Positions 1 through 8,497 of a DNA stretch of 64,000 nucleotides are shown in pieces. The stretch is from Kibdelosporangium sp. MJ126-NF4 (GTDB lineage: Bacteria; Actinomycetota; Actinomycetes; Mycobacteriales; Pseudonocardiaceae). The position numbers and the translations under genes are program-made. The stretch lies in contig NZ_CDME01000007.1 of NCBI RefSeq assembly GCF_000826545.1, positions 248,001-312,000 on the forward strand, read 5' to 3'. The number at the start of each line of letters is the position of its first letter. The stretch's first letter is position 1. Under the pieces are notes generated by a model. It was not told where the DNA came from. It made no database searches and worked only from the letters and a program-made list of their open reading frames with translations.

Positions 1-1677
1 TGTGTCCATCAGGGAGTGTCTCAACGCGAGGTTCGCGCCGTTGGTGTAGCCGTCGAACAACATGTCGTTGCCGACGAAGATCCGCCCGATCACACCGGGC
101 GGAGTGGGGACTCCCGCACCCTGGAGGATCGCGATCCGCGTCCCGAGCGGAGGCATGCCCGCGGTCGTCGGCGCCGCGCGCAGATCCCTCGGATCGGCGA
201 CCGTGCCCCACGACACCTCGGTTGAGCCGTAGAGGTTGTAGAGGATGTCACCGAACGCGTCCATGAACTTCTCGGCCAGCCGTCCCGGCAGGGCCGACCC
301 GCTGCTGGCGACGACGCGCAGTGACGACGTGTCGTACCGTTCGCGCACCGCTTTCGGCAGGTCCACCATGCGCTGCAACATGATCGGCACCGCGAACATC
401 GACGTGCACTTGTGCTCCTCGATCGCCTGCAACGCCGACTGCGGGTGAAACCGGCGCTGCAGCACCAAAGTCGAGCGCAGCGGCATGCCGAGTTGGACCG
501 CGGCCAGCCCCCACGTGTGGAACATCGGCGCGGCGACGAGCATTTTCTCCCCGGCGCGCAACGGAATGCGCGACAGCACCGCCGCCGCGTTGCCCAGGCC
601 ACGCGGGGTCGGCCGTTTCGCGCCTTTCGGCGTGCCGGACGTGCCCGAGGTCAGCACCACGATCTTGCCCGGCTTCTTCGGTGGCGTGATCCTGTCCGGG
701 GTGCCGTGCGCGATCAGTTCCTCGACGTTCGGCCCGCGCCCGAACGGCTCCGCCCACGTGCGGATGCGGGGCAGGTTGGGCGGCAGGTACGTGGTCAGAC
801 CGGCGAACTCGTCGTCGACCATCAGCAACGTCGGCCGGTGCTGGCGGATCACCTCGGCGATCTGGGCCGCGGCCAGTCCGGTGTTCATCAGCAGGACGTC
901 CGCGCCGAGCTTGCCGCACGCGATGAACGCCTCCAGCATCGTGCCGTGGTTGCGGCACATCAGCGCGACCCGCGAGCCCTCCGTCACCCAGTACTTGGCC
1001 AGCAGGTTGGCCATCCGGTTCGTTCGCTCCTCCACCTCGGCGAACGTGTGGGACGTCAACTCGTCGTGGTAGGAGACCTCGTTCGGGATGCGCACAGCGG
1101 AGGCCTGGTAGCCACCGGCGACCGTGGCGCCCCACTTGGCCAGCTGTGCCATCTGCCGCAGCATCCGGTCCGGCCGCCCCGGTGCCAGCGCGCCCGCTTT
1201 GGCCAGCGTCCGCGCGATGCTGAGCATCGAGCCGCGCGCGGTGGCGGGATCACGGGGAATGGGTGGCAGTGCGACGGGCCTGCCGTCGAGGTGGTCGCGC
1301 AGCCGCTCGAGCGCCTCGTCGACGTTGCGGCGCACGGTGTTTCCGTTCTGATCCGCGAGCAGCAGCGTGAGCAGGATGTTGATCTCGGTGCCGCCGCGGG
1401 GGGCGGGTTTGAGCATGACCGACAGCCGATGTGTCTGGCGTTGCATGCTGGACCAGGCCAGGTGCTCGGCCTGTCGGAACATGGTGATCTCGACCTCGTC
1501 GTCGAACCCGGCGCGGACCAGGTAGCGCGCTCCCCGGCCGTGGTGCTGTGTCAAGCGCTCACACCAACTGAGTCCACGGACATACCGCGGGTACAACTCG
1601 GGGTCGCTGATCACCTCCCAAACCCTCGCAGGTGGATGGCGCACGACCGTTCGCGTCTCAACGCTGTCGGATCGCAT
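1..1677 (-). CDS. SRPBCC-domain / acyl-CoA synthetase (AMP-binding) fusion, 3' end outside window
   Basis: Read from the reverse complement, an open frame starts at ATG 1677 and runs off position 1 (559 codons seen). Residues about 1-140 look like an SRPBCC/polyketide-cyclase fold (coenzyme Q-binding type start, VRHPPARVWEVISDPELYP). Residues about 180 onward are an ANL-superfamily adenylating enzyme with the P-loop-like TSGTSGTPKG, the MFHTWG stretch and the YGSTE motif. It should activate a fatty or aryl carboxylate as acyl-AMP and then acyl-CoA; the substrate is not deducible. The C-terminal lid is missing only because the window ends. A lipid- or aromatic-binding SRPBCC domain on such an enzyme is unusual. 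Confidence 0.85.
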   Translation of the reverse strand, partial: MRSDSVETRTVVRHPPARVWEVISDPELYPRYVRGLSWCERLTQHHGRGARYLVRAGFDDEVEITMFRQAEHLAWSSMQRQTHRLSVMLKPAPRGGTEINILLTLLLADQNGNTVRRNVDEALERLRDHLDGRPVALPPIPRDPATARGSMLSIARTLAKAGALAPGRPDRMLRQMAQLAKWGATVAGGYQASAVRIPNEVSYHDELTSHTFAEVEERTNRMANLLAKYWVTEGSRVALMCRNHGTMLEAFIACGKLGADVLLMNTGLAAAQIAEVIRQHRPTLLMVDDEFAGLTTYLPPNLPRIRTWAEPFGRGPNVEELIAHGTPDRITPPKKPGKIVVLTSGTSGTPKGAKRPTPRGLGNAAAVLSRIPLRAGEKMLVAAPMFHTWGLAAVQLGMPLRSTLVLQRRFHPQSALQAIEEHKCTSMFAVPIMLQRMVDLPKAVRERYDTSSLRVVASSGSALPGRLAEKFMDAFGDILYNLYGSTEVSWGTVADPRDLRAAPTTAGMPPLGTRIAILQGAGVPTPPGVIGRIFVGNDMLFDGYTNGANLALRHSLMDT

Positions 1678-1745
1678 ATCTACCGATGAGTAGCATCGTC
1701 CCGCCGATCGGTGCAAGTCTGTCGCCCGAACGGACCAACGGGGTG

Positions 1746-1786
1746 AAAAGGCCACTAGCCCGGCAAACCGGCAAAAGTGGCCTTTT
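1746..1786 (-). terminator. Inverted repeat, probable terminator
   Basis: An 11-bp perfect inverted repeat (AAAAGGCCACT at 1746-1756 and AGTGGCCTTTT at 1776-1786) with a 19-nt loop. It lies downstream of the M14 carboxypeptidase gene and upstream of the acyl-CoA synthetase, both on the minus strand, so it likely ends the first transcript. The T-rich or A-rich tail on each side could make it work in both directions. Confidence 0.6.
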
Positions 1787-1849
1787 CCCTGGTAATGGAC
1801 GTCACTGGGATGCCGGTTAATCCCACGTGCGCGGAAAAGGAGGTGACCC

Positions 1850-3145
1850 TCAGCTACCGCAGTACTGGGCCTGCTTGCCGATCGCCCGGTACGGGCAGTC
1901 CGACAGTTCCAGCAGCTTCAGCACGGCCTCCTTGTTGCGGGCCGTCTCGCGGTCGATCACCTCGTCGGGCGGGTAGAAACCGCCGCCGCCCGCGCCCGTC
2001 GGGTACATCTCGAAGGTGTAGCCGAAGATCTTCTGGTCGCCCCACAGCCAGTCGTCGATCGAGCCGTCCGTGACGTACAGGTCGGACGACTGCTCGGGCG
2101 TGTAGTTGTTGGTGGCGGCCATGTCACGGCCGATCTTGGCGAACGTCGCCGCGTCGTCCGCGGTCATGCCCGGCGCGGTATCCGCGGCTGTGTAGCCGTA
2201 CGGCCAGAGGATCAGCTCGCTGTAGGTGTGGAAGTCGATGCCGGTCCTGATCTGCTGAACCCCGCCGACGTTGCGGCTGCGCACGAAGTTGGCGAACGCC
2301 TTGACCTCGGTCGCGGACTCGGCCGCCGAGCCGCGGTAGGTCTCACTGCCCGTGCTGCCGGACGAGCCGTTGCAGCAGCCCCACTTGAAGGCCCAGTTGC
2401 GGTTGAGGTCGGTGCCCACGTTGGACGTGCCCGAGTTCGGCTGCCGGTTCTTGCGCCACGACCGGTACGAGCCGGTCGCGATGTCGTACTCGCCGCCGTC
2501 CGGGTTGAGGTCGGGCAGCAGCCAGACCTCCCGCGAGTTCACGATGTTGGTGACCCGCTGGTCGGAGCCGTAGCCCGTGGTCAGCTGCCTGAGCAGGTAG
2601 AGCGCCATCTCCTTGGTCAGGTGCTCGCGCGCGTGCTGGTGCGCGGTGAACAGCACCTCGGGCTCGTTCTCGTCGGTGGCCACGTTGTCGGAGATCTTGA
2701 TCGCGATCAGGTCGCGGCCCTCGTGGGACTTGCCGATCACCTGCTTGGACACGATCGACGGATAGGCCTTGGCAGCGGCGTCCACTTCCGCGGTGAGCTC
2801 AGCGAAGTTGTGGTACTTCGAGTCGGCGGGCGGGAAGTCGAACGTGACCGTGTCCGGCTGCGTCGGGGCAGCCTGTTGGCGCACGGTGAAGCCGAGCCGT
2901 TTGATCTGCTCGACCTCGTCGGGCGTCGCGGTGATGCCGACGACACCGTGCTCGGCGTAGGTCACCGCGGCGCCGGTCGCGGCGATCCGGCTGCGTTGCT
3001 TGCTGGTTTTCGCCCCTTCGACCAGGTATTCGGCCGAGGTGCGCTGGGGTGCGCTCGACGACGGGCCTGCCGTACTCGGAGTGAGTACGACAAAGCTGAA
3101 CGTGACCGCTAGGGCCAACGCCACGGGCAATCTACGACGAATCAC
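1850..3145 (-). CDS. Secreted M14-family zinc carboxypeptidase
   Basis: Start chosen at GTG 3145 (431 residues): AGGAGG sits six bases upstream and the protein then begins with a clean signal peptide ([14 protein letters not shown]...). A longer frame to 3271 lacks this logic. After a propeptide-like segment comes the M14 peptidase domain. The zinc ligands are His171 and Glu174 in HQHARE and His306 in [10 protein letters not shown]; the catalytic Glu379 is in FTFEMYP. The DLNRNW motif is also present. It is expected to be an extracellular metallocarboxypeptidase trimming C-terminal residues from peptides. Specificity cannot be read from sequence alone. Confidence 0.93.
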   Translation of the reverse strand: MIRRRLPVALALAVTFSFVVLTPSTAGPSSSAPQRTSAEYLVEGAKTSKQRSRIAATGAAVTYAEHGVVGITATPDEVEQIKRLGFTVRQQAAPTQPDTVTFDFPPADSKYHNFAELTAEVDAAAKAYPSIVSKQVIGKSHEGRDLIAIKISDNVATDENEPEVLFTAHQHAREHLTKEMALYLLRQLTTGYGSDQRVTNIVNSREVWLLPDLNPDGGEYDIATGSYRSWRKNRQPNSGTSNVGTDLNRNWAFKWGCCNGSSGSTGSETYRGSAAESATEVKAFANFVRSRNVGGVQQIRTGIDFHTYSELILWPYGYTAADTAPGMTADDAATFAKIGRDMAATNNYTPEQSSDLYVTDGSIDDWLWGDQKIFGYTFEMYPTGAGGGGFYPPDEVIDRETARNKEAVLKLLELSDCPYRAIGKQAQYCGS

Positions 3146-3401
3146 GCAGGGCCTCCTGCTCCGAATGGCGGGACGTCGCAAGATCCTGCGTGGACGTGAT
3201 GTTGAGCGACAACCGTCGTTCGGGTGGGGTTTGTTGCCAGAATTCCCCGTGTCGGTGAAAACCGCTTCCACCTGCCCGTTATGCTGGGGGCACTCTAACG
3301 ATCACGCTCTGCCGGATGTATGCCGCAGATGCAGAGCAACACCTGGTCAGGCGCCAGAGGGGCGGCAGTGCTGAAACACGCCCTCTGAAAAGGATCTTCC
3401 T

Positions 3402-4250
3402 GTGACGAACGTTGGTCTTGGTCTGCCCATTGCCGACCCCGATCTCCTGCTCGACTGGGCCCGTCGCGCCGACGACGGCCCCTACTCCACGCTCGGCCTG
3501 CTCGACCGTCTCGTCTACGACAACCCCGAGCCGCTGGTCACGCTCGCCGCCATCGCCGGTGCCACCACACGGATCCGCGTGCAGACCGAGGTGCTGCTCG
3601 CGCCGCTGAGGTCGACCGCGTTGCTGGCCAAGCAGGCCGCCACGCTCGACCGGATCTCCGGCGGCAGGTTCACCCTCGGCCTCGGCGTCGGTGGCCGCGC
3701 GGACGACCACCACGCCGCGGGCACGGACCTCAAGACCCGTGGCCGTCTCCTCGACCGCCAGATGGTCGAGATGCGCCGCATCTGGGCCGGTTCGCCGTTG
3801 GCGGACGGCGTCGGTCGGATCGGTCCGGCGCCGACTCGTCCCGGTGGCCCCGAGGTGCTGTTCGGCGGGTTCAAACCGGCCGCACTGGCCCGCGTCGCCC
3901 GCTGGGGCGACGGGTTCCTGGCCGCCGCGCCCGCGCAGTGGTGCGGCCAACTCTTCGACACAGTCCGCACATCCTGGGCCGAGGCGGGCCGCTCCGGCTC
4001 GCCCCGGCTCGTTGCCCAGGTCAACGTCGCCGTCGGTCCGCAAGACACAGTGGACGCCGCTCGCCGCGCGATCGTGGACTACTACGGCGAAGACGCGGAA
4101 TGGACGCTCAGCCGCCTGCTGACCACGCCGAAGCAGGTGGATGACGCGATCCGTGCGTTCACCGATCTCGGCGCCGACGAAGTGATGCTCTACTGCTGGT
4201 CACCGGACATCGACCAGATCGGCCGCCTCGCCGATGTCGTGATCAACTAA
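3402..4250 (+). CDS. LLM class flavin-dependent oxidoreductase
   Basis: GTG start with AGGA about eight bases upstream; 282 residues. Luciferase-like monooxygenase (LLM) TIM-barrel features: GLGLPIADP start, TRIRVQTEVLLAPLRS, and ISGGRFTLGLGVG, the usual glycine-rich cofactor segment. It is somewhat shorter than many LLM proteins (300-350). Family members use FMN or F420 to oxidise or reduce small molecules; the substrate is unknown. The next gene starts nine bases after its stop, so they probably form an operon. Confidence 0.85.
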   Translation: MTNVGLGLPIADPDLLLDWARRADDGPYSTLGLLDRLVYDNPEPLVTLAAIAGATTRIRVQTEVLLAPLRSTALLAKQAATLDRISGGRFTLGLGVGGRADDHHAAGTDLKTRGRLLDRQMVEMRRIWAGSPLADGVGRIGPAPTRPGGPEVLFGGFKPAALARVARWGDGFLAAAPAQWCGQLFDTVRTSWAEAGRSGSPRLVAQVNVAVGPQDTVDAARRAIVDYYGEDAEWTLSRLLTTPKQVDDAIRAFTDLGADEVMLYCWSPDIDQIGRLADVVIN

Positions 4251-4259
4251 TCTGCCCGG

Positions 4260-4949
4260 GTGACCACACCCGACTTACCGATGTACCTCGTGGAAGTCCA
4301 GGCAGGATCGGCCGAACCCGGTGATCGCAACACGATCGCGGGCTCGCCGATCCTGCCGCCGGACCAGCCGTGGCCGGAGTGCACCTGCGGTGAGCGGATG
4401 ATGCTGTTCTTCCAACTGGACATCCCCGGGGACATCCCGTCGTTCGGCGGCGACCACCTGCTGGTCTTCCAGTGTCCGGCGCACAACGAGGACATCGTCG
4501 ACCAAGGCGAGTACACGCGACAGTTGCCGGAGCGGTTCTGGGCGGACCCGGAAATGGTGCACCCGCCAGGCCATGCGTCATGGCGCATCCTGATCTGCCG
4601 CACGGGCGAGCCGACTGCCGACGCGGACCGGCATCTCGTGTCACATCGGCTCACCGTGCGCCGGGACGAGGAACAGATCCACCACCGCAGGGATGGCAGC
4701 GTCGCTGGTCGGCGGGAGTTCAAGATCGGCGGCGTACCCAGCTGGATCCAGGAAGCGGAACGATTCCGATGCTGCTGCGGTATCGAGATGGAGTACCTCT
4801 GCGAGCTGGAGGAGAACTTCGACTTCGCCCGCATACCCGGCACGGACGGCGACGATCCGGTCCTCCTGCTCCTCGGCAACGAGGTGTACATCCTGGCCTG
4901 TCCCGCGCACTGCGACCCGGCCGCTGCCTGGCCAGTGCTGCACAACTGA
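4260..4949 (+). CDS. DUF1963/YwqG-like protein of unknown function
   Basis: GTG start nine bases after the preceding stop; 229 residues, no signal peptide or membrane segment. It resembles the YwqG/DUF1963 pattern: SPILPPDQPWPECTCGERM near the start, then MLFFQLDIPGDIPS and a Cys-rich FRCCCGIEMEYLCEL stretch, perhaps metal binding. No function is known to me for this family. Codon six is TTA (4275-4277), a rare leucine codon in high-GC actinomycetes whose decoding is often developmentally controlled. The gene is convergent with the PadR gene, four bases away. Confidence 0.6.
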   Translation: MTTPDLPMYLVEVQAGSAEPGDRNTIAGSPILPPDQPWPECTCGERMMLFFQLDIPGDIPSFGGDHLLVFQCPAHNEDIVDQGEYTRQLPERFWADPEMVHPPGHASWRILICRTGEPTADADRHLVSHRLTVRRDEEQIHHRRDGSVAGRREFKIGGVPSWIQEAERFRCCCGIEMEYLCELEENFDFARIPGTDGDDPVLLLLGNEVYILACPAHCDPAAAWPVLHN

Positions 4950-4953
4950 GGAG

Positions 4954-5505
4954 TCAGGAACGACTTCGCAGGACTTCGGCGGCCCACTCACACCACGCGA
5001 TCTCGTCCTTGAGGTACATCCGGCCGCGCGTCCCCGCCAGGTACGGGCCGATGTTCTCGGCCGAGGCCAGGTGTTCCTCCTCGGACTTGCCGTCGCGCAG
5101 CCTGGCGAGCTGGGCTTCGAGGAATTCGTCCTTGGCGCGCGACTGGGCGGCGCGCTCGTCCAGTTGCTTGATCAACGCGCTGGGGTCGGCCGCGTGTTCG
5201 GCGTAGGCCTTCACCATCAGGTCGTCGCGGATCGAGACGGGTTTCGTCGGGGTGCTGGTGTACCTGGCCAGCTCGTCGCGGCCGGAGTCGGTGAGGGCGA
5301 ACACGCGCTTGTTCGGGCGGCCTTGCTGGATCACTTCGTGGCCGGTGAGCAGGCCGTCCGCTTCGAGTTTGGCCAGTTCGGCGTAGAGCTGCTGGGAGGA
5401 GGCGTGCCAGAAGGAGGACGCCGCGAGGTCGAACAGCTTGCTCAGCTGGTAGCCGCTCAGTTCGCGGTCCAGCAACGCTGCCAGCAGTGCGTGCCGTAGT
5501 GCCAT
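4954..5505 (-). CDS. PadR-family transcriptional regulator
   Basis: ATG at 5505 chosen because GGGAGA lies four to five bases upstream and PadR proteins begin just before the first helix (ALRHALLAALLDRELSGYQLSK); a GTG/ATG further out at 5538 is less likely. 183 residues. The N-terminal winged helix (to about residue 85, QQLYAELAKLEADGLL, then a QGRPNKRVFALTDSG wing) is followed by a PadR C-terminal helical dimerisation domain (Vir_act_alpha_C type). It faces the LLM-MBL-GrpB operon 74 bases away and probably represses it and itself. The ligand is unknown. Confidence 0.9.
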   Translation of the reverse strand: MALRHALLAALLDRELSGYQLSKLFDLAASSFWHASSQQLYAELAKLEADGLLTGHEVIQQGRPNKRVFALTDSGRDELARYTSTPTKPVSIRDDLMVKAYAEHAADPSALIKQLDERAAQSRAKDEFLEAQLARLRDGKSEEEHLASAENIGPYLAGTRGRMYLKDEIAWCEWAAEVLRSRS

Positions 5506-5579
5506 GTGTCTCCCGTCTCTTGTGGTAAGCATACTCACGGATATGATTAGTCAAGAAGTTGAGTAGTGGGGAGACGCGT
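5506..5579. promoter_or_regulatory. Divergent promoter/operator region between padR-like gene and LLM operon
   Basis: The 74-bp gap is noticeably AT-richer than its surroundings and should hold both promoters. It contains an inverted pair TACTCA (5532-5537) and TGAGTA (5560-5565) separated by 22 bp, a candidate PadR operator. The ribosome site GGGGAG precedes GTG 5580. Confidence 0.45.
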
Positions 5580-6602
5580 GTGAAGCTCGGAATCCACACC
5601 GGCTACTGGTCGTCGGGGCCACCGGCTGGCATCGAGGATGTCATCGCCGAGGCCGACCGGCTCGGTCTTGACTCGATCTGGACGGCGGAGGCCTACGGCT
5701 CCGACTGCCTGACGCCGTTGGCGTGGTGGGGCTCGAAGACCAAGAACGTCCGGCTCGGCACGAACATCCTGCAGCTGTCCGCGCGGACGCCCACTGCCAC
5801 CGCGATGGCCGCGTTGACGCTGGACTACCTCTCCGGTGGGCGGTTCGCGCTGGGGATCGGCGCGTCCGGACCGCAGGTCGTCGAGGGCTGGTACGGGCAG
5901 GCGTACCCGAAGCCGCTGGCGCGCACCCGCGAGTACATCGAGATCGTCCGCAAGGTCGTGGCGCGGGAGCGCGTCGAGCACTCCGGCGAGTTCTTCCAGC
6001 TGCCCTACCAGGGCGGCACCGGGCTCGGCAAGCCGCTGAAGTCCACGGTGCATCCACTTCGGACCGACATCCCGATCTACCTCGCCGCCGAGGGGCCCAA
6101 GAACGTCGCACTGGCCGCCGAGATCGCCGACGGCTGGCTGCCGATGTTCTTCTCACCACGCGGCAACGACTTCTTCCGCACAGCGCTGCAGAACGGCTTC
6201 GACAAGCCGAACGCCCGCCGCGACTGGGACACGTTCGACGTGCCCGCGACCGTGCCGGTGATCGTCAACGACGACGTGGAGCAGGCCGCCGACTGGGTGC
6301 GTCCGATGCTCGCGCTGTACATCGGCGGAATGGGCGCGAAGGGGGCGAACTTCCACTTCGACGTGTTCGTCCGGCTCGGCTACGAGGCCGAGTGCCACAA
6401 GATCCAGGATCTCTACCTCGACGGCCACAAGGCCGAGGCGATCGCGGCGGTGCCGACCAGGATGGTCGAGGACATCGCGCTGATCGGGCCGCTGGCCAAG
6501 ATCACCGACGAACTCGGCGCGTGGCGGGAAAGCGTGATCACGACCCTGTTGGTCAACACGGATGTGCCGACGTTGCGCGTACTCGCGGAAATCGTCGCAT
6601 GA
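5580..6602 (+). CDS. LLM class F420-dependent oxidoreductase
   Basis: GTG 5580 chosen over an upstream ATG because GGGGAG is well placed and the family begins MKLGIHTGYW. 340 residues. LLM barrel with LGLDSIWTAEAYGSD, VRLGTNILQ and LSGGRFALGIGASGPQVVEGWYG, typical of the actinobacterial F420-dependent branch. It probably moves hydride between F420 and an unknown substrate. Its stop overlaps the next ATG (ATGA), so it is translationally coupled to an MBL-fold hydrolase and under the divergent PadR regulator. Confidence 0.88.
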   Translation: MKLGIHTGYWSSGPPAGIEDVIAEADRLGLDSIWTAEAYGSDCLTPLAWWGSKTKNVRLGTNILQLSARTPTATAMAALTLDYLSGGRFALGIGASGPQVVEGWYGQAYPKPLARTREYIEIVRKVVARERVEHSGEFFQLPYQGGTGLGKPLKSTVHPLRTDIPIYLAAEGPKNVALAAEIADGWLPMFFSPRGNDFFRTALQNGFDKPNARRDWDTFDVPATVPVIVNDDVEQAADWVRPMLALYIGGMGAKGANFHFDVFVRLGYEAECHKIQDLYLDGHKAEAIAAVPTRMVEDIALIGPLAKITDELGAWRESVITTLLVNTDVPTLRVLAEIVA

Positions 6603-7648
6603 GCACTGTTGCGGCCGAGCCCAGTGCACAAGGACAGTGGGAAGCGTGGAAGCGCAAGGAGATCCCGCCGGTCGAGCGCGTCAGGGACGACCTGTGGTCG
6701 ATTCCGGTGCCGATCCCGCACAACCCGTTGCGGTACACGAACACGTATCTCTCGATCGCTGACGAGGGTGTCCTTGTCGTCGACCCGGGCTGGTTCGCCC
6801 CGGAGAGCTGGGACGGGCTGGCGGCGGGCCTGGCGGCGGCCGGTGCGTCGATGTCCGATGTGGTCGGAGTAGTGGTCACGCACATGCACGCGGACCACCA
6901 CGGCCTGAGCGCGCGGGTGAAAGAGGAATCCGGCGCGTGGATCGCGATGCACCCGGCGGAGCGCGAAGTGCTGCCCGCCCGGATGGCCGAAACCACCGCG
7001 CCGTCGTTCGACCGCGACTGGCTGCGGTCCTCCGGCGTGCCGACGGACGTGGCGGCGAAGCTGGAGTTCAGCAGCGAAGCCATGAAACCGTTCATGGACC
7101 TGGCGATGCCGGACATCCTGCTGGCAGACGGCGACGTCGTGCCGCACGGCGCACGAACGATGCGCGCGGTGTGGACCCCGGGCCACACGCCAGGGCACAT
7201 CTGCCTGTACGACGAGGACAGGGGAGTGCTGCTGACCGGTGACCACGTGCTGCCGCGGATCAGCCCGAACATCGGAATGGTCGTCGGCGACGAGAACCCG
7301 CTGGCCAGCTATGTGGCGTCGCTGGAGCGAATCGCCGCGTACAACGACGTGGAAGTCCTGCCCGCGCACGAGTACCGCTTCCATGGCGTGGCCAGTCGGA
7401 CGCTGGCGTTGATCGAACACCACCGGGAACGCTGCGACGAGATCACCGAGGTGCTGCGTTCCAACGGCGACTCCACGACATGGGAGATCACCGAGAAGCT
7501 GACCTGGTCTCGCGGCTGGGAGAACGTACGCGGCATCATGCGCCGCAGCGCGGTCGCCGAAACTGGCGCGCACTTGTTGTACATGCGTAAGCTCGGTTCA
7601 GTGGAACTCGAAGACGGTGAGGTGCGCCGCTGGCGGGCCAGCTCGTGA
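6599..7648 (+). CDS. MBL-fold metallo-hydrolase
   Basis: ATG at 6599 overlaps the preceding TGA. 349 residues. Metallo-beta-lactamase fold with the di-metal motif THMHADHHG at residues 94-102, TPGHTPGHICLYD, LLTGDHVLP and PAHEYRFHG, each supplying further metal ligands. A C-terminal winged-helix-like tail (ITEVLRSNGDSTTWEITEKL) is the type seen in the LACTB2/RNase Z-like hydrolase group. It probably hydrolyses a thioester or other activated product of the neighbouring LLM enzyme, but this is context inference. Coupled to the downstream GrpB gene by a GTGA overlap. Confidence 0.9.
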   Translation: MSTVAAEPSAQGQWEAWKRKEIPPVERVRDDLWSIPVPIPHNPLRYTNTYLSIADEGVLVVDPGWFAPESWDGLAAGLAAAGASMSDVVGVVVTHMHADHHGLSARVKEESGAWIAMHPAEREVLPARMAETTAPSFDRDWLRSSGVPTDVAAKLEFSSEAMKPFMDLAMPDILLADGDVVPHGARTMRAVWTPGHTPGHICLYDEDRGVLLTGDHVLPRISPNIGMVVGDENPLASYVASLERIAAYNDVEVLPAHEYRFHGVASRTLALIEHHRERCDEITEVLRSNGDSTTWEITEKLTWSRGWENVRGIMRRSAVAETGAHLLYMRKLGSVELEDGEVRRWRASS

Positions 7649-8427
7649 AAGTCGGGCTGATCGGAGCGGAACCGGCGAAGCAGTATCCAGGTATCACGTG
7701 GTCAGACGTTGCCGACGCGTGCCTGGTGATCGCCGTCGGGCAGGAGTCCGAGTCCGCCGACACGACTGTATCGTCCATAAAGGACATGGACGAGGTGTGG
7801 GAAACCAGGCTGTCGCCGATGGTTCGAAACCTGTCCGAGGGGATGATCGCCCGGTTTGGTGCGCCTCGGCTTGAGGCGTACAACCCGGTGTGGGCTGTGA
7901 CGGCGGATCGGCTGATGCGGCGGCTGGCTCGGTTCGTGGCCAGGCCCGACTACGCGTGGGACCACATCGGCTCGACCTCGGTGCCAGGGCTGGCCGCGAA
8001 ACCGATCGTCGACATGCAGATCGGCGTGCCGTCACTCGACGACATCGGCGGAATCGAGGACGCGGTGGCCCGCGCCGGTTTCGTCGACGTGGCCAAGATC
8101 GCTCCCGAGGCGCCGGGCGTGCTGCGCGACAATCCTCGCGGCGCGGGGAGCTTCTGGGAGAAACGGCTTTTCGCTTCGGCTGATCCCGGGCAGTACGCGA
8201 TCCTGCACGTCCGCCAGCTCGATTCTCCTTGGTGGCACTACACGACACGGTTTCGGGACTTGCTACGTGCCGACCCGGCCCTGCGCTCGGAGTACGAACG
8301 TACGAAGCTGCGGTTGGCCGAGGCACATGGTGGCGACAAGAACTTCGACCGGTACACCATCGCCAAGACTGCCTTCTTCGACACGATCCAGCACAGGCTG
8401 AACCTTCCGCAGTCGCAGTCCGGATGA
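7645..8427 (+). CDS. GrpB-family (nucleotidyltransferase-fold) protein with N-terminal extension
   Basis: GTG 7645 overlaps the TGA of the MBL gene; 260 residues. The GrpB/UPF0157 signature HIGSTSVPGLAAKPIVDMQI begins near residue 107, inside a domain of about 180 residues that ends FDRYTIAKTAFFDTI. The first 70 residues are not part of the usual GrpB domain (which is 160-180 residues), and an internal ATG at 7786 is an alternative start, with a purine-rich AAAGGA just before it. GrpB proteins have a nucleotidyltransferase fold of unclear biochemical role. Confidence 0.82.
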   Translation: MKVGLIGAEPAKQYPGITWSDVADACLVIAVGQESESADTTVSSIKDMDEVWETRLSPMVRNLSEGMIARFGAPRLEAYNPVWAVTADRLMRRLARFVARPDYAWDHIGSTSVPGLAAKPIVDMQIGVPSLDDIGGIEDAVARAGFVDVAKIAPEAPGVLRDNPRGAGSFWEKRLFASADPGQYAILHVRQLDSPWWHYTTRFRDLLRADPALRSEYERTKLRLAEAHGGDKNFDRYTIAKTAFFDTIQHRLNLPQSQSG

Positions 8428-8450
8428 CCAGTGCGTACGGCATGGCCCCG

Positions 8451-8485
8451 GGTCGACTGGGCTGTGCTGTCAGGCCCAGCCGACC
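8451..8485. terminator. Hairpin between convergent genes
   Basis: GGTCGACTGGGC (8451-8462) pairs with GCCCAGCCGACC (8474-8485) with one mismatch and an 11-nt loop. It lies between the ends of the GrpB gene and the MFS gene, so it can serve both. Confidence 0.55.
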
Positions 8486-8497
8486 AGGCTACGGCGG

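Noticed and set aside
248..1135. 295-codon minus-strand open frame
   Set aside because: Out of frame with the adenylating-enzyme motifs; a frame-shifted shadow of the same gene.
412..1689. 425-codon plus-strand open frame
   Set aside because: Arg/His/Gln-rich shadow of the acyl-CoA synthetase on the other strand; no family features.
2228..3112. 294-codon plus-strand frame opposite the carboxypeptidase
   Set aside because: Antisense to a clear M14 domain with signal peptide; composition typical of a shadow.
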